A stretch of 14,145 nucleotides of DNA from contig JBGCEF010000088.1 of the NCBI GenBank assembly GCA_045106175.1, forward strand, positions 1 through 14,145, in the 5' to 3' direction. Position 1 is the stretch's first letter; each line of letters opens with the position of its first letter. Made by a program: the position numbers and the translations under genes. This document shows positions 1 to 7,320 of the stretch, one piece after another. Under the pieces are notes generated by a model. That model was not told the DNA's origin. It made no database searches and was given only the letters and a program-made list of their open reading frames with translations. The stretch is from TMED27 sp045106175. GTDB taxonomy: Bacteria > Pseudomonadota > Alphaproteobacteria > Micavibrionales > Micavibrionaceae.

Positions 1-35
1 AGGCCCGCGAGTGATCCTGTACTAAGTACACTCAT
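1..35 (-). CDS. Possible 5' end of a minus-strand gene (partial)
   Basis: Reading leftward from an ATG at 35-33 gives an open frame of 11 codons (MSVLSTGSLAG) that runs off the window. A GGGGA Shine-Dalgarno-like stretch lies about seven bases upstream, at roughly 43-47. The gene would be divergent from the glycyl-tRNA synthetase gene. It is too short to identify, and the call rests only on the start codon and its ribosome binding site. Confidence 0.35.
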   Translation of the reverse strand, partial: MSVLSTGSLAG

Positions 36-289
36 TGCTTCATCCCCATTTCTGTTACGTAATGTCTTAACGACTTATTTTTTAATTTATTGTGTGCATG
101 ATAAATGATTCTTTTAGGTATGTCAATAAAACATTTCCGTTATGCGTTTTATGCATGATTTGTTATAAAATTTATCTTAAAAACTGCAAAAAGTCATATC
201 AATCAAACGTTTGTAGCCTGAACACTCTTGCTTTTAAGAAGAGACCTAGGCACGCTAATAAAAAATTACTGAATAAATGTAGGGCTCAT
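36..289. other. A+T-rich intergenic region upstream of glycyl-tRNA synthetase
   Basis: A 254-base A+T-rich spacer. The plus-strand frame of the synthetase stays open back to 92, but the peptide it would encode is a lysine-, cysteine- and asparagine-rich stretch unlike the start of any synthetase, so I treat it as untranslated. A TATAAA-like hexamer lies at 164-169 but has no convincing -35 partner. I see no riboswitch, tRNA or terminator here. Confidence 0.5.
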
Positions 290-1783
290 ATGACAGACAA
301 CGCAAAATCACAAAAGATTGATATGAAAGATATCGTGGCATTATGTAAGCGCCGTGGATTCATTTTTCAGGCGTCTGACATTTATGGCGGCTACAATGGC
401 TTTTGGGACTTCGGCCCGCTGGGTACAGAGCTTAAAAACAATGTCCGTGATTCCTGGTGGAAAAACATGGTCGTCACTCCGCCTATCGGCCCTGATGGGA
501 CGCCTGTTTCAATCGTCGGTCTGGATAGTGCAATCATTCAAAATCCTAAAACATGGATCGCCTCGGGTCATGTCGGCGGTTTTAATGACCCAATGGTCGA
601 TTGCCGCGAAAGTAAATCCCGTTATCGCGCTGACCATCTCTTGGTTGCAAAGCATGATGGCGATACATGGTACGCCTTTTATAATGTTGAAAACGCAGAA
701 ATTAAGGCGCATTTACAAAAACGCAAAATTAATGATTATGAACTGATTAGCTTCGATAAAATTGACGCGGCCGACTACGATAAAGTCAAAGGCCCCGACA
801 CAAAAGAAAAAGGCACCCTGACCGAACCACGCCAATTTTCAATGATGCTCGATACTTTCCCCGGCGTCATTCGCGACGAAGAGCGAAAAGCCTATTTGCG
901 CCCCGAAACCGCCCAAGGCATCTTCACCAATTACAAAAACGTTATCGACTCCATGCGCGTTAAGCCTCCATTTGGAATTGCTCAAATCGGTAAAGCCTTT
1001 CGTAACGAAGTTACACCGCGTAATTTCATTTTTCGCTCACGTGAATTTGAGCAAATGGAAATGGAATGGTTCTGCCCACCTGAAGACCATGAAATGTGGT
1101 TCGAATTCTGGGTCGATCAACGCAAAAGCTGGTGGCAGAGCATCGGTATGGATGCTAACAAAATCTTTATGCATGACATCGAAGCTGAAGAGCTCGCCCA
1201 TTATTCATCACGTACCATCGACATAGAATATAAATACCCGTTCTCCGATCCTGAATTCGACGAGCTTGAAGGGATCGCACATCGTGGTGATTACGATTTA
1301 TCAAAGCACCAAGAACACTCCGGCCAAAAGCTCGAATATTTCGATCAGGTAGAAAACCGCAGATACCTTCCGCATGTCATTGAACCTGCCGCTGGTTTAA
1401 CGCGCGGTGTGCTCGCACTAATCTGTGAAGCCTACACAATCGACGAAAATCGTCCATCCGGCGTCTATCTCGACTTCCACCCATCAATGGCACCGAAAAA
1501 GGCCGCCATTTTGCCGCTGACAGCCAAAGAAGATCACGTCCCAACCGCGCAAAAACTTTATCTAGAGCTGCGAGAGGAATTCTCTGTCGATCTCGATATC
1601 AAACAGAATATCGGAAAGCGTTATGCGCGTCAGGATGAAATTGGCACACCCTATTGCTTTACCATCGATAACGACACATTAAGCGATCAAACCGTCACCG
1701 TCCGTGACCGCAACACAATGGAGCAAAGCCGCATCGCCCTGGATAAAGTTGCAGAATTCTTAGCCGAGAAGATGAAGGTTTAA
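290..1783 (+). CDS. glyQS: Glycyl-tRNA synthetase, single-chain alpha2 (eukaryote/archaeon-like) type
   Basis: Charges tRNA-Gly with glycine using ATP in the cytoplasm. The 497-residue product is a class II synthetase of the homodimeric type, not the two-subunit GlyQ/GlyS type common in proteobacteria. Visible features are the N-terminal GFWDFGPLG (37-45), RPETAQG (204-210), motif 2 with FRNE (237-240) and FRSREFEQME (248-257), motif 3 EPAAGLTRG (365-373), and a C-terminal anticodon-binding domain from about residue 400. The length is normal for the family. I chose the ATG at 290 because family similarity begins immediately after it (about residue 12, DIVALCKRRGF) and a short AGGG lies just upstream. 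Upstream in-frame starts would add a 66-residue extension of implausible composition. The next gene begins directly after the stop codon. Confidence 0.95.
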   Translation: MTDNAKSQKIDMKDIVALCKRRGFIFQASDIYGGYNGFWDFGPLGTELKNNVRDSWWKNMVVTPPIGPDGTPVSIVGLDSAIIQNPKTWIASGHVGGFNDPMVDCRESKSRYRADHLLVAKHDGDTWYAFYNVENAEIKAHLQKRKINDYELISFDKIDAADYDKVKGPDTKEKGTLTEPRQFSMMLDTFPGVIRDEERKAYLRPETAQGIFTNYKNVIDSMRVKPPFGIAQIGKAFRNEVTPRNFIFRSREFEQMEMEWFCPPEDHEMWFEFWVDQRKSWWQSIGMDANKIFMHDIEAEELAHYSSRTIDIEYKYPFSDPEFDELEGIAHRGDYDLSKHQEHSGQKLEYFDQVENRRYLPHVIEPAAGLTRGVLALICEAYTIDENRPSGVYLDFHPSMAPKKAAILPLTAKEDHVPTAQKLYLELREEFSVDLDIKQNIGKRYARQDEIGTPYCFTIDNDTLSDQTVTVRDRNTMEQSRIALDKVAEFLAEKMKV

Positions 1784-2185
1784 GTGAAAAAACTTTTTGC
1801 GGTCATACTGACGCTGTTTTCAGCAATTAGTTTATTATTCCCGACATTGTTTATTTTCTTTTTACTAAAGAAAAACGTTAATGGTCTAGAAACGTGCAAA
1901 AATATTTGCGCTAGTAGTAGCCAGTTTTGCGGTTTACCTCCAATATGCACACTAACGCTTTCAGGGTGGCTGGTTTTTGGTATTATTTATATCTTCATGC
2001 TTATTGCCCTAGGGTTAATAGTTAGAAAATATACATTTAAAAAACCTAAATCCCAAACCGTCCCCATGCAGTCTTGGTTTCAATCGTTTCTACGATGTCT
2101 TCTGCCATTGACCCTTGAAGTGTGTTTTTCGCATCAAAACCAAACAAAGATGGCATCAATTTTTTCTCTGGCCCAATTTCGGTAA
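1784..2185 (+). CDS. Small two-helix membrane protein of unknown function, 3' end overlapping the S49 peptidase gene
   Basis: A 133-codon frame starts with GTG directly after the synthetase stop codon. A GAAGG ribosome binding site at 1774-1778 suggests translational coupling. Two hydrophobic segments (about residues 4-28 and 60-80) flank a loop carrying four cysteines (C38, C42, C49, C55). With basic residues at both ends, the loop should face the periplasm and could hold two disulfides. Residues from about 88 onward are read from DNA that also encodes, in antisense, the C-terminus of the convergent peptidase. They look like shadow sequence, so the tail may be an accidental extension after loss of an earlier stop. 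I do not recognise a family. The first 87 residues look like a real protein; the tail is doubtful. Confidence 0.55.
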   Translation: MKKLFAVILTLFSAISLLFPTLFIFFLLKKNVNGLETCKNICASSSQFCGLPPICTLTLSGWLVFGIIYIFMLIALGLIVRKYTFKKPKSQTVPMQSWFQSFLRCLLPLTLEVCFSHQNQTKMASIFSLAQFR

Positions 2186-2930
2186 ACTTAATGCTCTCAC
2201 CGAATTTGTCCTTTGCGAATGATCTTACTTCACCAAGCCCATCAATAACGCCAAGCTCAATCGCTGTGCTCGATGTCCAAAACTGCCCTTCAAACACATC
2301 TTTATCCGCACCGGTTAAACGCTCTCCACGGCGCTCCCTTACCCAGTCCTTGAAAATATCATGCATATTTGTTTGCAGCGCTTTAAGGCGTTTTACATCC
2401 GCTGGCTTTTCTTCAACAAACGGATCATAAAATGATTTATCTTTGCCCGCTGTATGAATGCGGCGCTCCACACCGTGCTTTGCGATCAGTTCTGAAAACC
2501 CGAACCCCGCCGAAATCACACCGATTGATCCAGAAATCGAGGATGATACACCGTAAATCTCATCCGCCGCGCACGCTAACCAATATCCGCCACTCGCCGC
2601 TACATCCTCGATAAAGGCATAAACGGGAACCTCTTTTTCCTCGGCTAGCCTTCGAATATGATCACCAATCAACTGGCTTTGCGCGGGACTGCCACCGGGC
2701 GAATTAATAACCAAAGCAACCGCTTTCAGATCAAACACATCAAATGCCTCATCTATAAACGAGCGATATTTATGATAGCTAATCCCGCCGCGCTTCATGC
2801 CCGCATCGGCAATCACACCGGAAAAACGAAGGATAGCAACCTTCGGCTTCGGTTTGAAAATCCCCCCAATCACAGGTAAATTCCCAACCACTTCGCAGGT
2901 CTTGCAAACCGTTGTCTTGACTACACCCAT
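2046..2930 (-). CDS. S49-family serine peptidase (SppA/SohB-like)
   Basis: Probable peptidase related to signal peptide peptidase A and SohB, which degrade leftover signal peptides or membrane-associated proteins with a Ser/Lys dyad. The 294-residue protein shows the family landmarks: an NSPGG turn (76-80), the nucleophile region DVAASGGYWLA with Ser113, and SGSIGV (133-138). A lysine in the AGKDKS stretch (K163 or K165) is the likely general base. The length fits the short single-domain form. There is no standard N-terminal signal anchor, only a mildly hydrophobic stretch (VVGNLPVIGGIF, about 14-25) and a CKTC motif at 9-12. The start is supported by AGAGGA about eight bases upstream. It lies 102 bases downstream of the methyltransferase gene on the same strand, and its 3' end overlaps the convergent small membrane gene by 140 bases. 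Confidence 0.9.
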   Translation of the reverse strand: MGVVKTTVCKTCEVVGNLPVIGGIFKPKPKVAILRFSGVIADAGMKRGGISYHKYRSFIDEAFDVFDLKAVALVINSPGGSPAQSQLIGDHIRRLAEEKEVPVYAFIEDVAASGGYWLACAADEIYGVSSSISGSIGVISAGFGFSELIAKHGVERRIHTAGKDKSFYDPFVEEKPADVKRLKALQTNMHDIFKDWVRERRGERLTGADKDVFEGQFWTSSTAIELGVIDGLGEVRSFAKDKFGESIKFTEIGPEKKLMPSLFGFDAKNTLQGSMAEDIVETIETKTAWGRFGI

Positions 2931-3032
2931 TGTTAAATCCTCTTCTATAGTCTCAATTTAAAATATTTTATGCATTTAATCTGCAATTTACTGTTGTCAT
3001 TCAATATGATGTGAAGAAATTATCTTATATTA

Positions 3033-3797
3033 TCAAGACTTATCCAAACAAAGCGCTTGTGCATTCCTTAAAATCTCTTCTGCTGCGTCAGTATAATCAC
3101 CATTACTGCGATGTAAAACAACCCCTGTATGCAGTGTCGAGGGTGATTTGCGATCTTTGATCCCGCGGATAATGACCCGTTTGGCATTCACCGATAATTT
3201 CGGCCATAACGGTATAATCTCAATCGCACCAAAACGACGCCCCATATCGCGGATAATTTTATCTGTCGCATCGGCGCGATTAATGATGGTCATACTCCCG
3301 CCTGAGCGTAAATTGCGATGCCCTGCATCAAGCCAATCTTTCAAATCCATCGCATCTTCGCCCAACCCAATCGGATTAAGCCCAATCGCAAGTTGCTTAT
3401 GCGCTGAAGGCGATTGAATATGCGCACCGCTATTCAGATAAGGTGGATTACAAATAACATGATCAAACGGTGCTGCACCATGAATGCCTGGTTCAAAATC
3501 CCTGATATCTTCGGCGATAAATGTCGTGCGCGCATCCAAAGCATTAATCTCTGCATTTTCACGCGCCAATGCAACATGATCAGGCAACACATCAACCCCC
3601 GTTAGCTGTGTGTCCTCAACGCGGGTCAAAACACTTAAGCCCGCACTGCCAACACCACATCCCAAATCAAGCACACGATCATCCGATTTCGCCGGGCATG
3701 CCGCCGCCAATAGGACCGCATCAATCGATGTTTTAAACCCATCAGGAATTTGCCGCAGCCGCAATCGCTGCCCCAATACTGTAACCTCATCAGACAT
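3033..3797 (-). CDS. COG4123/TrmN6-like SAM-dependent N6-adenine methyltransferase
   Basis: Probable S-adenosylmethionine-dependent methyltransferase of the YfiC/TrmN6 type. In Escherichia coli that enzyme methylates N6 of adenine 37 in tRNA1(Val). Seen in the sequence (numbered from the upstream TTG, so subtract one for the ATG): an N-terminal QIPDGFKTSIDAVLLA stretch typical of this family, the SAM-binding DLGCGVGSAGL (45-55), acidic GVD (68-70), and the catalytic NPPY (118-121) of N6-adenine methylases. The ATG at 3797 gives 254 residues; an in-frame TTG directly before it is the alternative, and neither has a strong ribosome binding site. The substrate is inferred from the family and could be another tRNA or RNA adenine. 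Confidence 0.85.
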   Translation of the reverse strand: MSDEVTVLGQRLRLRQIPDGFKTSIDAVLLAAACPAKSDDRVLDLGCGVGSAGLSVLTRVEDTQLTGVDVLPDHVALARENAEINALDARTTFIAEDIRDFEPGIHGAAPFDHVICNPPYLNSGAHIQSPSAHKQLAIGLNPIGLGEDAMDLKDWLDAGHRNLRSGGSMTIINRADATDKIIRDMGRRFGAIEIIPLWPKLSVNAKRVIIRGIKDRKSPSTLHTGVVLHRSNGDYTDAAEEILRNAQALCLDKS

Positions 3798-3851
3798 CAA
3801 GGTTGTTTAGGGTAGTTCACTATGACTTTCAATAGTTAAAGACGTTCCTAA

Positions 3852-3866
3852 TGTTTGTATCAAACA
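3852..3866. promoter_or_regulatory. Small inverted repeat upstream of the methyltransferase gene
   Basis: TGTTTG and CAAACA arms of six bases flank a three-base centre, 55 bases upstream of the methyltransferase start, in the 122-base gap after the transglycosylase gene. The size and position suit an operator, but a short A+T-rich palindrome can occur by chance and no second copy was seen. Confidence 0.2.
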
Positions 3867-3919
3867 ATCACAAGGCGCACGGCGTGTTTAAAAGATAAGC
3901 TCAATCCCGTAAAAGAGTT

Positions 3920-4831
3920 TTAACCGTCGTAAAATATAGAATTTCTGTGATTGCGACGATTGGAATTTTGTTCATCCGTTAATAAATCAACACTCGGCAA
4001 TTCCATCTGGCTGAGAAGCATTAATTCAATAGGCGATTGTACCAGTTGAAAATTCGGCAAAGGTGAATAATAATTCGGCGCTTCGCCCTTGAAAACCAAA
4101 GAGTTATATCGCTCGCTATCCGTCTTGATCGGCGGAACATTGCTGCCGCCAATGGAATCTTCGGCTAATTGAATAATATTATCAATCATGATTTTCTTGC
4201 CATCAATCTCGGGTACTTGAAATTTTTTGTCAAAAAACGCGTAAACCTCATCAAGGCTTCGCGCGCGGCCTGTTCCTTTCTCGTAAAACACATTCGGATT
4301 GGCCTTCGCAGCAGACGGGAACAAAGCCGCCGCAGTCTTCATCCCGTTCTCATCGCGCGCATTAAGAAACGAAGCCGCTCCACCAGCCCCCATAAAATGG
4401 GCAAAATATAGCTCTGTCGCGCCAATTTCTTTCTCGCCCTTCGCGCTCGCATCCCAATGCCGCTCAAGGAAACGCTCATTCTCCGACGCAAACTCCGCTG
4501 CCATATTTGACGCGATCGTTGGATCTTTGCGGAGGTCGAGAATCTCTTGTTGGCTCATACCATCCGTATCAACGCCATGTTTTGCGCCATATTTATCAAT
4601 CATCTCCGTCCATGTTGATTTGATAAACTGGAATAGGCCTGTGGCGCTGGATGATGAGGCCTTTACGGTAGGGTTAAAATTACTTTCGGCTTGGGCTTGC
4701 TGCACCAAATAGGCAAAATCCACCCCACTTTTCGCCGAAGCCGCGCCAATCGCGTTCAAAACACCCTTGGATGCACCCTGCGTAATGCTGGCTAAGCCGC
4801 TGTTTTGTATAATATTTGTTAAATCTTGCAT
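3920..4831 (-). CDS. SLT-domain lytic transglycosylase without an evident signal peptide
   Basis: Probable peptidoglycan lytic transglycosylase, which cleaves the MurNAc-GlcNAc bond to give 1,6-anhydro ends. The SLT-type catalytic region is near the N-terminus: QQAQAESNFNP with the likely catalytic Glu49, then SSATGLFQFIKSTW (61-74). Downstream, GATELYFAHFMGAGGA (about 137-152) matches a motif I recall from alphaproteobacterial transglycosylases of this group. The C-terminal 100 or so residues are of no recognised domain and end in a polar, asparagine- and arginine-rich tail. There is no hydrophobic signal sequence at the N-terminus, so export would need another route, or the enzyme could be tied to an assembly such as the flagellum. 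It lies divergent from the acyl-CoA dehydrogenase gene, 71 bases away. Confidence 0.85.
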   Translation of the reverse strand: MQDLTNIIQNSGLASITQGASKGVLNAIGAASAKSGVDFAYLVQQAQAESNFNPTVKASSSSATGLFQFIKSTWTEMIDKYGAKHGVDTDGMSQQEILDLRKDPTIASNMAAEFASENERFLERHWDASAKGEKEIGATELYFAHFMGAGGAASFLNARDENGMKTAAALFPSAAKANPNVFYEKGTGRARSLDEVYAFFDKKFQVPEIDGKKIMIDNIIQLAEDSIGGSNVPPIKTDSERYNSLVFKGEAPNYYSPLPNFQLVQSPIELMLLSQMELPSVDLLTDEQNSNRRNHRNSIFYDG

Positions 4832-4890
4832 GAGATAATGATCTTCATCTTAAATTATTCTATAATTATATTTGCAACCGCTGTGCCAAA

Positions 4891-4894
4891 AGGA
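4891..4894 (+). promoter_or_regulatory. Ribosome binding site that sets the acyl-CoA dehydrogenase start
   Basis: AGGA lies eight bases before the ATG at 4903. The in-frame TTG at 4897 is too close to this site to be the start. Confidence 0.7.
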
Positions 4895-4902
4895 CTTTGA
4901 TA

Positions 4903-6561
4903 ATGAATTACCAGCCTCCAATCGACGATATGCAATTTCTCCTCCACGATGTTTTGGGCTTTGAGCATGAGGATTTGGATCGAGAGACAACCGAGGCTAT
5001 CCTTGGCGAGGCCGCAAAGCTGGCTAGCAATGTACTCGCGCCGATTAATTGGGATGGCGACCAACATGGCGCAACACTGAACAGCGATGATAACACGGTC
5101 AAAACCGCACCAGGTTGGAAAGCGGCCTATGACGAATATCGCGAAGGCGGATGGAATTCTGTCGTATTTGACCCCGAATTTGGCGGCCAAGGCATGCCAT
5201 GGGCATTAGCGTTTCCAATCCAAGAAATGTGGCAAGGCGCAAATATGAGCTTCGGCCTTTGCCCGCTCCTCAATCAAGGCGCCATCGAAGCGATTCTCGC
5301 TCATGGAAGCGATGAACAAAAAGCCGAATATCTGCCCAACCTTATCGAAGGCACATGGACAGGCACAATGAATCTGACCGAACCGCATGCGGGTTCTGAC
5401 CTTGGTCTGCTGCGCACCAAAGCCGATAAGCAAGACGATGGAACATACCTTATCAGCGGTCAAAAAATTTGGATTACCTATGGCGAACACGATCTCACCG
5501 ACAACATCATCCACCTCGTCATCGCAAGAACCCCTGATGCGGGTGATGACGTCAAAGGCATCTCGCTTTTCATTGTCCCAAAATTCCTAAGAGATGGCAC
5601 GCGTAATGATGTGAAATGCGTTGGCCTCGACCACAAACTGGGCATTCATGCCTCACCCACATGCGTGATGCAATTCGGCGATGATGGCGGAGCGATTGGA
5701 TATCTGGTTGGCGAAGAAGGGCAGGGTCTAAAATATATGTTCACAATGATGAACAACGCCCGCATGTCGGTTGGCCTCCAAGGTGTTGCCATCGCCGAGC
5801 GCAGCTATCAGCACGCAGCCACATATGCCGCCGATCGCGTGCAGGGAAAGTCGCTCACGACAGGTGAACGTGTCACAATCGACCAACATAAAGACGTCCA
5901 ACGCATGCTACTGACTATGAAATCTCAAATCGAAGCGGGCAGGGCGCTGGCCTATGACGCCGCAATCGCATTAGACCAAGCTCATCATGGTGATGCTGCC
6001 GCGCAAGCAAAAGTCGATATTATGACCCCCATCGTCAAGGCATGGTGCACCGACATGGCCCAAGACGTAACCTCATTAGGTATTCAAATCCATGGCGGAA
6101 GCGGTTTTGTCGAAGAAACAGGCGCAGCTCAGTTTTACCGCGATGCGCGTATCCTCCCAATATATGAAGGGACAAACGGCATCCAAGCGCTCGATTTGGC
6201 TTTCCGTAAAACCTTGCGCGATGGCGGCACTAGCATCAAAGCTTACATCAAATCAATCCACCAAGATGATATGAAGACAATCTTCGATCATCTGGAACAA
6301 GCAACGGATGCCATACTTAGTGCCGGAGCAGATAAAAACCTCGACCTTGTGCAAGCTATGGCAACACCGTATTTAAAGGGTTTTGGAATTATCGCAGGGG
6401 CCGCAATGCTTAAAAAATCAGCAGAGATCACATCGGGCAATGAGGCTTTTGATAAGCAAAAACAACAAACAGCAAAGTTTTTCGAACATAACATCCTACC
6501 GCTTGCAGATGGGTATCTATCAGCGGCAATCAACGGTTCAAAACACGTTGAAACGCATTAA
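4903..6561 (+). CDS. Acyl-CoA dehydrogenase, long DmdC-like form
   Basis: FAD-dependent enzyme that introduces a double bond between the alpha and beta carbons of an acyl-CoA. The 552-residue protein is longer than the usual 380-residue acyl-CoA dehydrogenase. It has the extra N-terminal region (YQPPIDDMQFLLHDV, 3-17) and C-terminal domain of the group that includes 3-methylmercaptopropionyl-CoA dehydrogenase (DmdC). Visible motifs are MNLTEPHAGSDLG (156-168), the flavin-contact GQKIWIT (186-192), IHGGSGFVEE and ILPIYEGTNGIQ, which carries the likely catalytic base Glu422. The substrate cannot be read from sequence: many members of this group act on medium- or long-chain acyl-CoAs, and no DmdB or DmdD gene is adjacent. 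The gene appears monocistronic and is followed after seven bases by a convergent gene. Confidence 0.92.
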   Translation: MNYQPPIDDMQFLLHDVLGFEHEDLDRETTEAILGEAAKLASNVLAPINWDGDQHGATLNSDDNTVKTAPGWKAAYDEYREGGWNSVVFDPEFGGQGMPWALAFPIQEMWQGANMSFGLCPLLNQGAIEAILAHGSDEQKAEYLPNLIEGTWTGTMNLTEPHAGSDLGLLRTKADKQDDGTYLISGQKIWITYGEHDLTDNIIHLVIARTPDAGDDVKGISLFIVPKFLRDGTRNDVKCVGLDHKLGIHASPTCVMQFGDDGGAIGYLVGEEGQGLKYMFTMMNNARMSVGLQGVAIAERSYQHAATYAADRVQGKSLTTGERVTIDQHKDVQRMLLTMKSQIEAGRALAYDAAIALDQAHHGDAAAQAKVDIMTPIVKAWCTDMAQDVTSLGIQIHGGSGFVEETGAAQFYRDARILPIYEGTNGIQALDLAFRKTLRDGGTSIKAYIKSIHQDDMKTIFDHLEQATDAILSAGADKNLDLVQAMATPYLKGFGIIAGAAMLKKSAEITSGNEAFDKQKQQTAKFFEHNILPLADGYLSAAINGSKHVETH

Positions 6562-6568
6562 ACAACTT

Positions 6569-7243
6569 TTATCGTAAACCAACAGGATCACCGCCATAAA
6601 TACGTTGCGCAGCAATCGGATCACGACATCGCAGCTGCGCTCGTGTTTTTAGATTTATTTTCGCCATAAGAGTCACATTGCGTGAAATATTTTCGAAATA
6701 TTTTGCAAAGGTATTCCCATAGCAAGAGCAATATTCTTCAGGGTCCAAATGTGTAGGCGCATTATTGATATCAAGTAAGCATCGTTCATAAATATGCCCC
6801 GCAATACCGGTCGCATCTTTACAATCTTTGGCTTGCACTAAAGCTGTTTTCACAAAAGAGGGCCCAACATCTGGCCCGAATTCAATCCGTGCATCTAAAT
6901 ATTTAATAGCCATACAGCGACAATCATAATAATTACGCATATCACCTTCGTTACGACACATCTCGCCAAATTCACTGGCTTCGATAATGTATTCATCGGG
7001 GATCTCGCTAAGATCGGAAGGGCGCTCTTCATCGGGGCGATCCGGCGCAGCAATATCGCTTCGTGAGGTGTTATTCGGCGCCCGCCTGACAGGGGGCGGA
7101 GCTTTTATTTCAGGCCGTTCTTGAATAAAATCCGGCAGCGGCTTAATCGCGGTATCCGTCTCTTGCGCAAAGCCAGCATGGCCTGTGGTCATCAAAACCA
7201 AAAGCACAAAAGCTAAAAAACAGAGCGATCGAATAATAAACAT
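6569..7243 (-). CDS. Secreted eight-cysteine protein of unknown function
   Basis: I do not recognise a family. The 224-residue product starts with a clear signal peptide (hydrophobic residues about 4-19, probable cleavage after HAGFA near 26), so it should be periplasmic or exported. A proline- and charge-rich linker (about 35-85) follows. The rest carries eight cysteines in two similarly spaced sets: C96, C108, C110, C141 and C155, C172, C174, C206. Each set has a C-x-C pair next to tyrosines (YYDCRC and YCSC). This looks like an internal duplication and suggests four disulfides or metal sites. The ATG at 7243 is required for the signal peptide, although no good ribosome binding site precedes it. 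The gene is convergent with the acyl-CoA dehydrogenase and lies downstream of the HTH coiled-coil gene, behind a terminator. Confidence 0.75.
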   Translation of the reverse strand: MFIIRSLCFLAFVLLVLMTTGHAGFAQETDTAIKPLPDFIQERPEIKAPPPVRRAPNNTSRSDIAAPDRPDEERPSDLSEIPDEYIIEASEFGEMCRNEGDMRNYYDCRCMAIKYLDARIEFGPDVGPSFVKTALVQAKDCKDATGIAGHIYERCLLDINNAPTHLDPEEYCSCYGNTFAKYFENISRNVTLMAKINLKTRAQLRCRDPIAAQRIYGGDPVGLR

Positions 7244-7264
7244 TATTAAATTATATCATTAAAT

Positions 7265-7296
7265 AAAAAAAACCGCGACACTTTGCCGCGGCTTTT
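7265..7296 (-). terminator. Rho-independent terminator after the HTH coiled-coil gene
   Basis: On the minus strand a CCGCG/CGCGG stem (7287-7291 with 7273-7277) encloses a nine-base loop, is extended outward through a G-T wobble by an A4/T4 pairing, and ends in a run of eight T. It lies 24 bases past the stop codon of the upstream gene. Confidence 0.85.
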
Positions 7297-7320
7297 ATAA
7301 TTTCTTGAGACTAAAAAGCT

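Noticed and set aside
92..289. N-terminal extension of the glycyl-tRNA synthetase by 66 residues
   Set aside because: The extension is A+T-rich, low in recognisable structure and not expected in the family. The ATG at 290 sits just before the conserved start of the enzyme.
2122..2879. Several plus-strand open frames of 60-102 codons within the S49 peptidase gene
   Set aside because: They are antisense shadows of a well-supported gene, with no ribosome binding sites or family features.
4299..4712. A 137-codon plus-strand open frame opposite the transglycosylase gene
   Set aside because: It is rich in serine, arginine and alanine, as expected for an antisense shadow, while the minus-strand frame has clear SLT motifs.
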